Assembly (NCBI RefSeq): GCF_002797435.1
Contig: NZ_PGEN01000001.1
Coordinates: 4,334,690-4,398,689 of the forward strand
Reading direction: 5' to 3'
Source of the DNA: Sphingomonas koreensis
GTDB taxonomy: Bacteria; Pseudomonadota; Alphaproteobacteria; Sphingomonadales; Sphingomonadaceae
Length of the DNA: 64,000 nucleotides
Positions 1 to 8,094 of this stretch are shown one piece after another. The position numbers were made by a program, and so were the translations under genes. How positions within the stretch are numbered: position 1 is the first letter of the stretch; every line of letters begins with the position of its first letter. The notes beneath the pieces are model-generated. The model ran no database searches. It saw only the letters and a list, made by a program, of their open reading frames with translations, and was not told where the DNA came from.

Positions 1-484
1 GGCTCAATCGCTCCTCGAAAAAGGCCATGAACCCTTCTCCATGCGACGCCGACAGATAGTTGGCGAAGGGCGAACCCGAATCGTCGAGGTAGCGGGCGAC
101 GGTGAAGAAGGTGTCGGCGCGGAAGAACCAGCCCTGCTTGACCTGGGGAAGCCAGGACGACCGAAGCTGCAGGCCGAGGGATCCGGCATCTGCCCCTGAA
201 TGGGGAGCAGCATCGACTGCCCGCATGCCCTGAGCACCGCCGGCGTCGCTGAAGCCCGCGTTCTTCGCAATGGCTTCGAGTATGGTGGATTTGCCCGTTC
301 CGTTCTCTCCGATGAGGATCGTCACCGACTTCTCGAAACGGAAATCGAAGCCGTCGTTCCGGATCAATGGAAGGGTGAATGGATAGTGCATGCGCGCCTC
401 CCCGGCCTCGCCTTCCGCAAGGGGCAACCAGATGCGGCGAAGGAACGGGGGTGGCAGAGCGGTGTCGCGTCGTTTTGAGACCAT
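1..484 (-). CDS. AAA-family predicted ATPase (C-terminus cut off by window edge)
   Basis: The leftward frame opens with ATG at 482-484 and runs off the window at base 1, leaving about 161 residues. A Walker A motif GENGTGKST lies at residues 59-67 after a short N-terminal strand region. The later stretch with SHGEGFMAFFEE resembles the region before the D-loop in small stand-alone ABC/SMC-like predicted ATPases of the COG3910 type (about 240 residues when complete). Walker B and the signature motif would lie outside the window, so ATP binding is supported but the cellular role is unknown. It precedes the exopolysaccharide locus, ends its upstream side 39 bases from hydrolase 1, and shows no obvious functional link to it. 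Confidence 0.8.
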   Translation of the reverse strand, partial: MVSKRRDTALPPPFLRRIWLPLAEGEAGEARMHYPFTLPLIRNDGFDFRFEKSVTILIGENGTGKSTILEAIAKNAGFSDAGGAQGMRAVDAAPHSGADAGSLGLQLRSSWLPQVKQGWFFRADTFFTVARYLDDSGSPFANYLSASHGEGFMAFFEERLS

Positions 485-522
485 CGCTTCAGCTTATCGT
501 AGAAGCGATATCCGGCAATGGG

Positions 523-1335
523 TCAGGTCCTCGCGAGCGCTGAGAGGACGCGTTCAGTCAGCCATGCCTTGTCCCCCGGCCGCGCGAAGCTGTGGCTGTC
601 GGTGTCGCAGATCTGGAGGTCGCAATGGGCGTGGGCCCGGGCGAAGGCCTCGCCCTTCCATTGATCGGCAAAGGCGAGGGCGGTGTTGTCAGCTCTGGCC
701 AGCAGGATGGTGACGGGGATTCCGGTGGTGTTCAGCGCAGCCGCAAGGCGGGCTGGAAACCCTTGCGGAGCTTGCGACAGCTTGGAAGATGCCTTTAGCA
801 ACCCACTGGCAAGTTTGCGGATATTGACGCCGCCTGTGAACAGGCGGAGCAACTCGCGGGGGTTTTTGAGCTTCTCGATATAGCGCGAGCGGATGGCGGC
901 GGCGGGAGGGAGATCGTCGCCCCCGTCTTCATCCGTCTCGATCGTCCAGGGATTCGTGAGGATAAGGGCGTCGATGCCAGTGCCCGCATGGAACAGGATG
1001 AGCGCGCTGGCGGCGTCGCAATTGCCGAAGGCGACGATGCGGGTGAGATGCGGCGCTGCCTGGCGGAAGGCGGCAGCGGCTTCGCGAATATCCTCAGCTG
1101 TGGATTCGAAGCCGTTGTTTTCACCGGTTGAATCGCCAATCCCGCGCCGGTCGTAGCGGAACACGGGGTGACCCGCCGCTGCGACGGTTGCGGCGAGCTC
1201 GGCCATGCCGCGATGCGCGCCGATGCGGATCTCGTTTCCGCCCGAGACGATCAACAGACCGGTGGTGCCCGATGCCTCGTCAAGCGTGGCGGCAAGGGTC
1301 TCTCCGGCGCAGGGGAAGTGGGTCAGGCAACGCAT
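523..1335 (-). CDS. Exosortase A system-associated hydrolase 1 (alpha/beta hydrolase)
   Basis: 270-residue alpha/beta hydrolase-fold protein. It matches the ep1 hydrolase family that accompanies XrtA exopolysaccharide loci: an N-terminal GGNEIRIGAHRG strand-turn, a FRYDRRGIGDS segment, and GNCDAAS at about residues 104-110 where other hydrolases have the GxSxG nucleophile elbow. A Cys in place of Ser is usual for this family as I know it. The substrate is unknown; a role in handling acylated or carrier-bound intermediates is inference from the neighbouring ACP and ligase. ATG at 1335 is preferred because it gives the typical short N-terminus; an in-frame ATG at 1347 is also possible. Either start overlaps the end of hydrolase 2, so the two are translationally coupled. 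Confidence 0.85.
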   Translation of the reverse strand: MRCLTHFPCAGETLAATLDEASGTTGLLIVSGGNEIRIGAHRGMAELAATVAAAGHPVFRYDRRGIGDSTGENNGFESTAEDIREAAAAFRQAAPHLTRIVAFGNCDAASALILFHAGTGIDALILTNPWTIETDEDGGDDLPPAAAIRSRYIEKLKNPRELLRLFTGGVNIRKLASGLLKASSKLSQAPQGFPARLAAALNTTGIPVTILLARADNTALAFADQWKGEAFARAHAHCDLQICDTDSHSFARPGDKAWLTERVLSALART

Positions 1336-2024
1336 GTCGCGACCCATAGTGCCACATCGTCGGCGACGGTGTTGGCGAAGGCGATGTCGTTGTCCGGCTC
1401 GGCCCGGCGCCAGAGCGGGCTGCCTGGCAGCTTGGCATCGGCGGGCTTGGCTTCGGTTTCGAGGCGGACGGTGCGGGCAATCCCCGTTAACGGCGTCGCG
1501 TCGGTGAGTTCGGCGAGCAGGGCCGGGGCGACGAGATTGCCCGCAAGTTCCACCGGGTCGGCCGCGGTGTCGAGTGATGCCGGGTCGAATGCCTCGCCCG
1601 ATTCACGCGACGAAGCCTGGCGCGCGCGCACCAGCTCGCGGCGCAGATCGGCGCCGTTCATGGGGGAGAGATGGTAGCGGCCCGCAAGCGTCGCCTCACC
1701 GTCGAGCAGCGCGCCGCTACGGATGCCCAGCGAGATGGCAGGGGTTCCAAGGCCTGCCGCTGCGGCGGCGAATGCGCTTCGCAACTTCCCAAGATCGGTT
1801 TCGTGCGTCGGGATCAGGCTCTCACCCTGGCCTGGCAGGTCGGGCAACGCGCCCGCAACACCCCGCTCGGCCAGCGCGCGCAAGATCGCCACCGCGAAGG
1901 CGCGGGTGCGATTGGCTTCCTCGAACAGCGGCAATGCAACGACGACGACGGGGCCGGCCGCAGGGCCGAAGCGGAGCATCGCTTCGCGCCCGCCGGGCCA
2001 GTCATAGGCGTCGAACGCGATCAG
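1323..2024 (-). CDS. Exosortase A system-associated hydrolase 2 (alpha/beta hydrolase; apparent CTG start)
   Basis: About 233 residues, second hydrolase of the XrtA locus (ep2-like), with PLFEEANRTRAFAVAILRALAERG and a DLPGQGESL segment typical of the family. The first ATG (1979) would cut into the first beta strand. The frame stays open and protein-like upstream (LIAFDAYDWPGGREA), back to a CTG at 2024-2022 that overlaps the TGA of the acyl carrier gene as CTGA. No ATG, GTG or TTG lies in that stretch, so I place the start at CTG. With the conservative ATG start the protein is 218 residues. It forms one leftward transcription unit with the ACP upstream and hydrolase 1 downstream. Confidence 0.75.
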   Translation of the reverse strand: MIAFDAYDWPGGREAMLRFGPAAGPVVVVALPLFEEANRTRAFAVAILRALAERGVAGALPDLPGQGESLIPTHETDLGKLRSAFAAAAAGLGTPAISLGIRSGALLDGEATLAGRYHLSPMNGADLRRELVRARQASSRESGEAFDPASLDTAADPVELAGNLVAPALLAELTDATPLTGIARTVRLETEAKPADAKLPGSPLWRRAEPDNDIAFANTVADDVALWVATCVA

Positions 2025-2293
2025 GTGAGCGCCTTGGAGGCGGCGAAGCGTACCAGCGCACCGAAGGTTTCGAGCATGTCGCCGTCAACCTCGTCATCCT
2101 CGATGATGATGCCGAGGCGATCCTCGATCTCGGTCAGCACGCCGGCGACCGCCATCGAATCGAGCTCGGGCAGCGCGCCGAACAGCGGGGTCGCCTCGTC
2201 GAAGGCGGCAGCGCGATCGGCGCTGATCCCCAGCACATCGCGCAATACGCCGCGCACCGTCTCCTCGACCTCGTGAAATCCGTCCGGTTGCAA
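2021..2293 (-). CDS. Acyl carrier protein of the exosortase A locus
   Basis: 90-residue acyl carrier protein. The 4'-phosphopantetheine site is the DSM motif at residues 45-47 (Ser46) inside LPELDSMAVAGVL, followed by an acidic helix (EIEDRLGIIIEDDEVDGD). The start is TTG at 2293, preceded by the purine-rich GGGGGA at a normal ribosome-binding distance; a longer frame from ATG 2359 lacks that support. It is the first gene of a leftward unit with the two XrtA-associated hydrolases and lies divergent to the acyl-CoA ligase. That ligase is its probable partner for loading an acyl or aminoacyl group used on the polysaccharide (inference). Confidence 0.85.
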   Translation of the reverse strand: MQPDGFHEVEETVRGVLRDVLGISADRAAAFDEATPLFGALPELDSMAVAGVLTEIEDRLGIIIEDDEVDGDMLETFGALVRFAASKALT

Positions 2294-2414
2294 CGTGCGT
2301 CCCCCTGCTATTTTTGCGCTTCCGTTACCGGTTGCGCGCGGCGCTGCCAAGTGCTGCACCTGCTAACAGCAAACACGCACTGTATCGTTAACCGATGCAG
2401 GGTAAGGAGGCGCG

Positions 2415-3926
2415 ATGGTTGAACTGGACCCGACACCCCGGCCGATCGATGCGCTGCCCGGCATGGGGGCGCCCGAAGACGTCGCGCTGGAAGATCGCAA
2501 CGGCACCTTGACCTACGCCGAGCTCGAAGCTGCTGTTGCCGCAATGGCGGGCTGGCTCCAGGCCCAAGGCCTCTCACCCGGCGCGCGCGTGGCGACCTGG
2601 CTGCCCAAGACGCGGGTCGCCTGCCTGATGCCGCTGGCCGTGCCGCGCGCCGGGCTGGTCCATGTTCCGGTCAACCCCGTGCTCAAGCGCGCTCAGGTCG
2701 CGCATATCCTGGCGGATAGCGGCGCATCGCTGCTGATCACGCAACCTTCGCGGTCGATGACGCTGGAGAGCGGCGACCTGCCCGATCATTGCCGGGTTGC
2801 CGGGGACGACGAGGTGGCATTCGAAGGAGCGGGGCTGCCGGCGTCCGGCGCCGACCCGCAGGCACTGGCGGCGATCCTCTACACCTCCGGATCGACCGGG
2901 AGGCCCAAGGGGGTGATGCTGAGCCACGCCAATATGTGGCTGGGGGCGATCTCGGTCGCTCACTATCTGAAGATCACGCCGGACGACCGCGTGCTGGGCG
3001 TACTGCCGCTGAGCTTCGATTATGGGCAGAACCAGCTCTTCTCGACCTGGGCGGGCGGCGGGCGGGTGATCCCGCTCGACTATCTGACCGCGAAGGACGT
3101 GATCAAGGCGGTGGACCGGCATGGCGTTACGACGATCGCCGGGGTGCCTCCGCTATGGGTGCAGCTGCTTGACGCCGAGTGGCCGGAGACGACGGCCTGG
3201 CGGCTTAGGCGGCTGACCAATTCGGGCGGCGCGCTTACCATAGGCATGGTGCGTGGGTTGCGGGCGATGTTTCCGAGCGCGGACCTCTATCCGATGTACG
3301 GGCTGACCGAGGCGTTCCGCTCGACCTATCTCGATCCGGCACTGGTCGACGCCAATCCGGAGTCGATGGGGCGGGCGATCCCCTTTGCCGAGATCATGGT
3401 GGTGCGTGCCGACGGGACCGGCGCCGAACCGGGCGAGCCGGGCGAACTGGTGCATGCCGGGCCGCTGGTCGCGCAGGGCTATTGGCAGGACGAGGAGCGC
3501 ACGATGCAACGCTTCAAGCCCGCGCCGGCATTCTCCCGCTATGGCGGGATGGCGGTGTTCTCGGGCGACACGGTGATCGAGGGGCCGGATGGGCTGCTTC
3601 GTTTCGTCGGGCGTGATGACGAGATGATCAAGTCGCAGGGCAACCGGATCAGCCCGACCGAGGTGGAGGAAGCGGTGCTGGCCGGCGGTGAGGTGCGCGA
3701 GGCGGCGGCATTTGGGATCAAGGACGAGCGATTGGGGCAGGCGATCGTGGTGGTCGCAGCGGCGCGGGGCGATGCGGCGATGGCCGAGGCAGCGCTGCGC
3801 GAGCGACTGAGGCGGGAACTGCCGAGCTTCATGCAGCCGACACGCTACGAGTGGCGCGAGGCGTTGCCGCGCAATGCGAACGGCAAGTTCGACCGGTCGG
3901 GCCTGAAGGCGGAGTTGACGTCATGA
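2415..3926 (+). CDS. Acyl-CoA ligase (AMP-forming), exosortase A system-associated
   Basis: 503-residue member of the ANL adenylating superfamily. The P-loop AILYTSGSTGRPKGV is at about residues 153-167, the YPMYGLTEAF adenine-binding motif in the middle, the hinge near GNRISPTEVEEA, and the C-terminal catalytic lysine in NANGKFDRSGLK. It should activate a carboxylic acid as acyl-AMP and pass it to CoA or to the adjacent acyl carrier protein; the substrate cannot be read from sequence. This is the ligase type that regularly pairs with the next gene, a PLP decarboxylase, in XrtA loci. A strong GGAGG ribosome site precedes ATG 2415. Its stop overlaps the next start (ATGA). Confidence 0.9.
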   Translation: MVELDPTPRPIDALPGMGAPEDVALEDRNGTLTYAELEAAVAAMAGWLQAQGLSPGARVATWLPKTRVACLMPLAVPRAGLVHVPVNPVLKRAQVAHILADSGASLLITQPSRSMTLESGDLPDHCRVAGDDEVAFEGAGLPASGADPQALAAILYTSGSTGRPKGVMLSHANMWLGAISVAHYLKITPDDRVLGVLPLSFDYGQNQLFSTWAGGGRVIPLDYLTAKDVIKAVDRHGVTTIAGVPPLWVQLLDAEWPETTAWRLRRLTNSGGALTIGMVRGLRAMFPSADLYPMYGLTEAFRSTYLDPALVDANPESMGRAIPFAEIMVVRADGTGAEPGEPGELVHAGPLVAQGYWQDEERTMQRFKPAPAFSRYGGMAVFSGDTVIEGPDGLLRFVGRDDEMIKSQGNRISPTEVEEAVLAGGEVREAAAFGIKDERLGQAIVVVAAARGDAAMAEAALRERLRRELPSFMQPTRYEWREALPRNANGKFDRSGLKAELTS

Positions 3927-5146
3927 AGCCGATCGGGCCGATTCCTCCCTATTTCATGAGGCAGGGCGAATTGACGATCGCGGGGAGAGCCGCGGCGGAC
4001 TGGGTGGCGGAGGCAGGGTCGCCGCTGTTCGTCTACGACATGGGGATCGTGCATGAACGACTGAGGGGGCTACGTGCGGCGCTTCCCGATGCATGCGAGA
4101 TCCACTTCGCGATCAAGGCCAACCCCTTGCCCGAATTCATAGCGGCAGTGGCGCCGCTCGTTGGTGGGCTGGATGTCGCGTCGGGCGGGGAACTGGCCAA
4201 GGCGCTCAAGGTCAAAGACGCGGCGCACATCAGCTTTGCGGGACCGGGCAAACGCGATGCCGAACTGGAAGCGGCGATCGTGGCGGGCGCGACGCTCAAC
4301 CTCGAATCCGAAGGGGAGGCGGAGCGGGCACTGACGATCGGGCGAGTGCTGGGTACGACGCCAAGGCTGGCGGTGCGGGTAAATCCGGATTTCGAGCTGC
4401 GCGGATCGGGCATGAAGATGGGCGGGCGCGCCTCGCCATTTGGGGTCGATGCCGCACGCGTGCCGGCGTTGGTGAACCGGCTGATCGCGGCGGGCGCAGA
4501 CTGGCGAGGGTTCCATATCTTCGCCGGGTCGCAGTCGCTCGATACCGCGGCGATCATCGAGACGCAGGCGGCGACGGTAGCGCTGGCCGCGCGGCTGGCA
4601 CAGGAAGCCGGCGTGTCGCCGCCGCTGGTGAACCTGGGCGGCGGGTTCGGAATCCCCTATTTTTCAGGCGATATGCCAATCGATATCGATGCGGTGGGAG
4701 CCGCGTTGGGCAAGACATTGGAGTCTCGGCAGGAAATCCTCGCGCAATCGGGTTTCGCGATCGAGCTTGGGCGCTGGATAGCAGGCGAGTGCGGCGTCTA
4801 TCTGATGCGCGTGATCGACCGGAAGATCAGCGGGGACGAGACCTTCCTGATCTGTGACGGCGGGCTGCATCACCAACTCGCCGCATCGGGTAATTTCGGC
4901 ACGGTGGTACGACGCAACTATCCGGTCGCCGTGGCGGAAAAGATGGATGCTGAGCCGGTCGAGACCGTCTCCGTCGTAGGGCCGCTGTGCACGCCCCTGG
5001 ACCGGCTCGCCGACCGGGTGGCGCTGCCGCGCACGGAGCCAGGCGACGTCATCGCAGTATTCCTGGCCGGCGCCTATGGCGCGAGCGCGAGCCCGGCTGC
5101 CTTTCTGGGCCATGGCCCGGCGACAGAGATCGTCGCAGGCTGTTGA
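3923..5146 (+). CDS. Pyridoxal-dependent decarboxylase, exosortase A system-associated
   Basis: 407-residue fold type III PLP enzyme of the ornithine/diaminopimelate decarboxylase family. The PLP-binding lysine is K65 in HFAIKANP. A glycine-rich phosphate loop lies at NLGGGFGIPYF, and the C-terminal CTPLDR carries the Cys that completes the active site across the dimer. It would decarboxylate an amino acid or amino-acyl intermediate within the XrtA polysaccharide pathway; the exact substrate is not known to me. ATG 3923 is chosen because it overlaps the ligase stop as ATGA, implying coupled translation. Its TGA is directly followed by the stop of the convergent membrane-protein gene. Confidence 0.9.
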   Translation: MKPIGPIPPYFMRQGELTIAGRAAADWVAEAGSPLFVYDMGIVHERLRGLRAALPDACEIHFAIKANPLPEFIAAVAPLVGGLDVASGGELAKALKVKDAAHISFAGPGKRDAELEAAIVAGATLNLESEGEAERALTIGRVLGTTPRLAVRVNPDFELRGSGMKMGGRASPFGVDAARVPALVNRLIAAGADWRGFHIFAGSQSLDTAAIIETQAATVALAARLAQEAGVSPPLVNLGGGFGIPYFSGDMPIDIDAVGAALGKTLESRQEILAQSGFAIELGRWIAGECGVYLMRVIDRKISGDETFLICDGGLHHQLAASGNFGTVVRRNYPVAVAEKMDAEPVETVSVVGPLCTPLDRLADRVALPRTEPGDVIAVFLAGAYGASASPAAFLGHGPATEIVAGC

Positions 5147-5581
5147 TCAGCCGGAAAAGAGACGAAAACGGAGATAGTTTGAGGCATGCGTCTCACCCGT
5201 CGTCTTCCCCGGAAAGCCGGAGCGTGCCTCGCTGAAATCCATGCCGAGCGGCAGGAAGACAAGCTGAGCCAGCGCGGTACAGAGCAGGCCCCACCAGGCA
5301 AGCACCTCTTGCTCCCGGATCAGCGCCAGCGCGTCGCAGGCCAGCATCGGCATGAACATCACCCAGGCGGCCATGCACCATTCGTTGCGCAGATAGCGGC
5401 TGCCGATGATAAAGGCGGCGAGGTGCTGGAGCAGGTTCACCCAATGGAATGGGGCGCCGAGCCAGAAGACGAACTCTCCCGCCAGCCAGCTAAGCACGAT
5501 GACGCGCGCAAGCGGGCTGAACGGCGCAACGAACAGCCCCGTCAGGATGATGCCGAGATAGTAGAGGTGCCCCGGCCCCAT
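5147..5581 (-). CDS. Uncharacterised multi-pass membrane protein in the exosortase locus
   Basis: 144 residues from ATG 5581. Hydrophobic segments lie at about residues 5-22 (LYYLGIILTGLFVAPF), 24-45, 50-62, 75-95 and 105-125, suggesting four or five membrane passes; the tail is polar. I do not recognise a family. It lies leftward between the PLP decarboxylase and the polysaccharide export gene, 10 bases after a proline-rich small gene that should share its transcript. A frame extending upstream to 5674 would read an out-of-frame translation of the proline-rich gene, so the longer version is rejected. A role with the polysaccharide machinery is suggested only by location. Confidence 0.65.
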   Translation of the reverse strand: MGPGHLYYLGIILTGLFVAPFSPLARVIVLSWLAGEFVFWLGAPFHWVNLLQHLAAFIIGSRYLRNEWCMAAWVMFMPMLACDALALIREQEVLAWWGLLCTALAQLVFLPLGMDFSEARSGFPGKTTGETHASNYLRFRLFSG

Positions 5582-5591
5582 GGGCACTCGG

Positions 5592-5714
5592 TCAGACGGG
5601 CTTGGAAGGCTTGGGCGGCGCGGGCGGGGTCGGGGCCGGTGCAGGCGGCGGCGGGGGCGCAGGCGGCCAACCACCGTGCTGGCCGCTCATCGACAGTTCA
5701 TGATCCCCGCTCAT
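5592..5714 (-). CDS. Small proline-rich protein (40 aa)
   Basis: Leftward 40-residue frame from ATG 5714 to TGA at 5592-5594. The N-terminus is polar (MSGDHELSMSGQHGGW); residues 17-40 are almost only Pro, Ala, Lys and Thr and end PKPSKPV. A GGGAGA ribosome-binding sequence sits about 5 bases before the ATG. It ends 10 bases before the membrane-protein start, so the two probably form an operon. The composition fits a flexible spacer or binding tail rather than a folded enzyme. No family is recognised. The gene is short and GC-rich, so coding status rests on the ribosome site and spacing. Confidence 0.5.
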   Translation of the reverse strand: MSGDHELSMSGQHGGWPPAPPPPPAPAPTPPAPPKPSKPV

Positions 5715-5916
5715 ATAAGTCTCCCACAGCAACACTCGCCCGAAATCGAATCGGGATCGCTTCTTTTCTCAAGCATAGCGTGCGTCACGCGCAAGTCGCG
5801 CGCTGTTCTTTCCTAACGGTATCTTTACCCATGTAACCCTAAGCGTTCCGCAAGGCGCGTGATATGTGGAGGCGGGACGCCGGCTCCAGTTGCGTGCGGG
5901 ACGGAGGTTTTGGGTG

Positions 5917-6561
5917 ATGCGTTTTGGGCATAATGCGAGGGTTCTGACGGCCGTGTCGATCGCCGCGATCGCGCTTTCGAGCTGCGCGGGCGGGAATAAT
6001 CGGCCCGAATTGCCGTCCACTACCTTTGTCGCCAGCCGCGAAGGGCCGGGCGAGGAATATGTGATCGGCCCGCTCGACAGCCTGCAGATCTTCGTATGGC
6101 GCAATCCTGAGCTTTCGGCCAAGGTGCAGGTGCGTCCGGACGGCCGCATCACCACACCGCTGATCAGCGACATGCCCGCGGTCGGCAAGACCCCGGCGAT
6201 GCTTGCCGACGATCTCAAGATCGCGCTTGGCGAGTATATCAAGGATCCGATCGTCTCGGTCATCGTCGAGAATTTCAGCGGCACGTTCAGCCAGCAGGTC
6301 CGCATCGTCGGTGCAACCGAGAAACCGGCATCGCTGCCCTATCGCGCGAACATGACCCTGCTCGATGCGATGATCGCGGTGGGTGGACTTTCGGAATTTG
6401 CGGCCGGCAACCGTGCCCGGCTGGTCCGTTTCGACAAGAACACCGGCCAGCAGCGCGAATACCGTCTGCGCCTGTCGGCACTGCTCAAGAACGGGGATAC
6501 GAGCGCGAACGTCCGACTGGAGCCGGGCGACGTGATTATCATCCCCGAAAGCATGTTCTAG
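5917..6561 (+). CDS. Polysaccharide export lipoprotein, XrtA/PEP-CTERM type (Wza/EpsE-like)
   Basis: 214 residues. A signal peptide ends in a lipobox LSSC with the lipidated Cys at position 23, so the mature protein should be outer-membrane anchored facing the periplasm. It is followed by a Poly_export domain (YVIGPLDSLQIFVWRNPELS through DPIVSVIVENFSG) and an SLBB domain (QVRIVGATEKPASLPYRANMT region), ending LEPGDVIIIPE. It forms the export channel for exopolysaccharide with the downstream chain-length protein. ATG 5917 is chosen for the GGAGG ribosome site (5904-5908) and the correct signal peptide; earlier in-frame starts give a non-signal extension. First gene of the main rightward operon. 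Confidence 0.9.
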   Translation: MRFGHNARVLTAVSIAAIALSSCAGGNNRPELPSTTFVASREGPGEEYVIGPLDSLQIFVWRNPELSAKVQVRPDGRITTPLISDMPAVGKTPAMLADDLKIALGEYIKDPIVSVIVENFSGTFSQQVRIVGATEKPASLPYRANMTLLDAMIAVGGLSEFAAGNRARLVRFDKNTGQQREYRLRLSALLKNGDTSANVRLEPGDVIIIPESMF

Positions 6562-6573
6562 GGGCTGGCACTG

Positions 6574-8094
6574 ATGGGAGGCCTTTGGGAAGAAATCCGG
6601 ACACTGATCCACGGGATCTGGCAACGCCGCTGGATCGCGCTGGCGATCGCATGGGCGCTGTGCCTGGCGGGCTGGCTGGTCGTGTCGCAGATCCCCAACC
6701 AATATGAGAGCCGCGCGCGCATCATGGTGCAGCTGCGCCAGATCCTGCCGGGTCAGGGCGCCGATACGCAGCAGGAGCAGCAGAAGGACATCGACCGGAT
6801 CCGCCAGACGCTGACCAGCGCGGTGAATCTGGAAAAGGTCGTCCGCGGCACAGAGCTCGCCAACACCGTCGTCACAGATCAGGACGTCGCCGGGCGGGTC
6901 GCAGGGCTGCAGCAGAAGATCAAGGTCGTCGCGCAGCAGGACAATCTGTTCGAGATCAGCGCGACCGCGTCGAACGGCAAGCTGGCGCGCTCGATCGTGC
7001 AGAAGCTGATCGATATCTTTGTTGAGGATAATCTGACGCAGGGCCGCGATCAGGCCAGCCAGTCGCTCACCTTCCTCGATCAGCAGCTGGCCGAACGCCA
7101 GAAGGCGCTTCAGGCAGCCGAGAGCAAGCAGGCCGAGTTCCAGACGCGTTATCTGGGTTCGCTGCCCGGCACAGGTACGCTCACCGAGCGGCTGGCGACG
7201 GCGCGCAGCCAGCTTGCCGATGTCAACGCTCAGCTTGCCGCTGCGCAGAGCGGACTCGCGGCGGTGAACGGCCAGATGGCCGGGACCGCCGCCACGACTC
7301 CCGGGGTTGGTGGCACCGCTGTCGCCGGCCCCGCACGCGCGCGTGTTTCGGCTATTCAAGGACAGCTGGCCGAAGCTCGCGCGCGTGGTTGGACCGACAA
7401 TCATCCCGATGTTGCGGCGCTGCGCAGCCAGCTGGCGCAGGCGCAGATCGCCGCACGCGGCGAAAAGCCGGTTGCGGGCGGCGGTGGCGGCGCCGGCGCG
7501 AACCCGCTTTATCTGGGTCTCAAGACGATGCAGGCCGAGCGCGCCGCGCAGGTGGCGGCACTGGCCAATCGCAAGGCGCAGATCGAGGCCGATATCAACG
7601 CCTTCGACCAGAAGATCGCCAGCGATCCCGCCGCCGCGCAAGAGCAGGCGGAGATCGACCGCAACTATCAGGTGCTCAAGACCGAGTATGACAAGCTGCT
7701 GACCGATCGCGAGCAGGTGAAGCTGCGTAGCCAGGCGGCGAGCCAGGCCAATGCGGTGAAGTTCGACGTCGTCGATCCCCCGGTCACGCCTACCGCGCCG
7801 AGCGCGCCCAACCGGATGCTGCTGCTGACCGGCGTGCTGATCGTCGGCCTGGGCGGCGGCGTGGCGGCGGCATTCGGCCTGAGCCAGCTGGCCGGCACCT
7901 TCCCGACCGCCAAGCGGCTGGAGAAGGCATCCGGGATGCCGGTGATCGGATCGGTTGGTGAGGTTGTAACAGAGGCGCAGACTGCGCTTCGCAGAAAGCG
8001 GCTGCAGATGTTCGCCGCGGCGACCGGCGGGCTGCTGGTCGCCTGGGTAGCGCTGCTCGGGCTGGAGATGTTCCAGCGCGGCATGGCGGCATGA
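6574..8094 (+). CDS. XrtA system polysaccharide chain-length determinant (Wzz/GumC-like)
   Basis: 506 residues with the polysaccharide co-polymerase layout. The N-terminal membrane helix is at about residues 15-35 (WIALAIAWALCLAGWLVV), followed by a long periplasmic coiled-coil region rich in Gln, Ala and Glu, and two C-terminal hydrophobic segments at about 410-430 and 480-500. A flexible Gly/Ala insert (PVAGGGGGAGANP) interrupts the coiled coil. It would set chain length and bridge the inner membrane to the export lipoprotein encoded just upstream. Its stop overlaps the tyrosine-kinase start (ATGA), as expected for a Wzc-type pair split into two genes. Confidence 0.9.
   Translation: MGGLWEEIRTLIHGIWQRRWIALAIAWALCLAGWLVVSQIPNQYESRARIMVQLRQILPGQGADTQQEQQKDIDRIRQTLTSAVNLEKVVRGTELANTVVTDQDVAGRVAGLQQKIKVVAQQDNLFEISATASNGKLARSIVQKLIDIFVEDNLTQGRDQASQSLTFLDQQLAERQKALQAAESKQAEFQTRYLGSLPGTGTLTERLATARSQLADVNAQLAAAQSGLAAVNGQMAGTAATTPGVGGTAVAGPARARVSAIQGQLAEARARGWTDNHPDVAALRSQLAQAQIAARGEKPVAGGGGGAGANPLYLGLKTMQAERAAQVAALANRKAQIEADINAFDQKIASDPAAAQEQAEIDRNYQVLKTEYDKLLTDREQVKLRSQAASQANAVKFDVVDPPVTPTAPSAPNRMLLLTGVLIVGLGGGVAAAFGLSQLAGTFPTAKRLEKASGMPVIGSVGEVVTEAQTALRRKRLQMFAAATGGLLVAWVALLGLEMFQRGMAA

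Noticed and set aside
5592..5674. N-terminal extension of the membrane protein to ATG 5674
   Set aside because: It would be an Arg/Pro-rich out-of-frame reading of the proline-rich gene.
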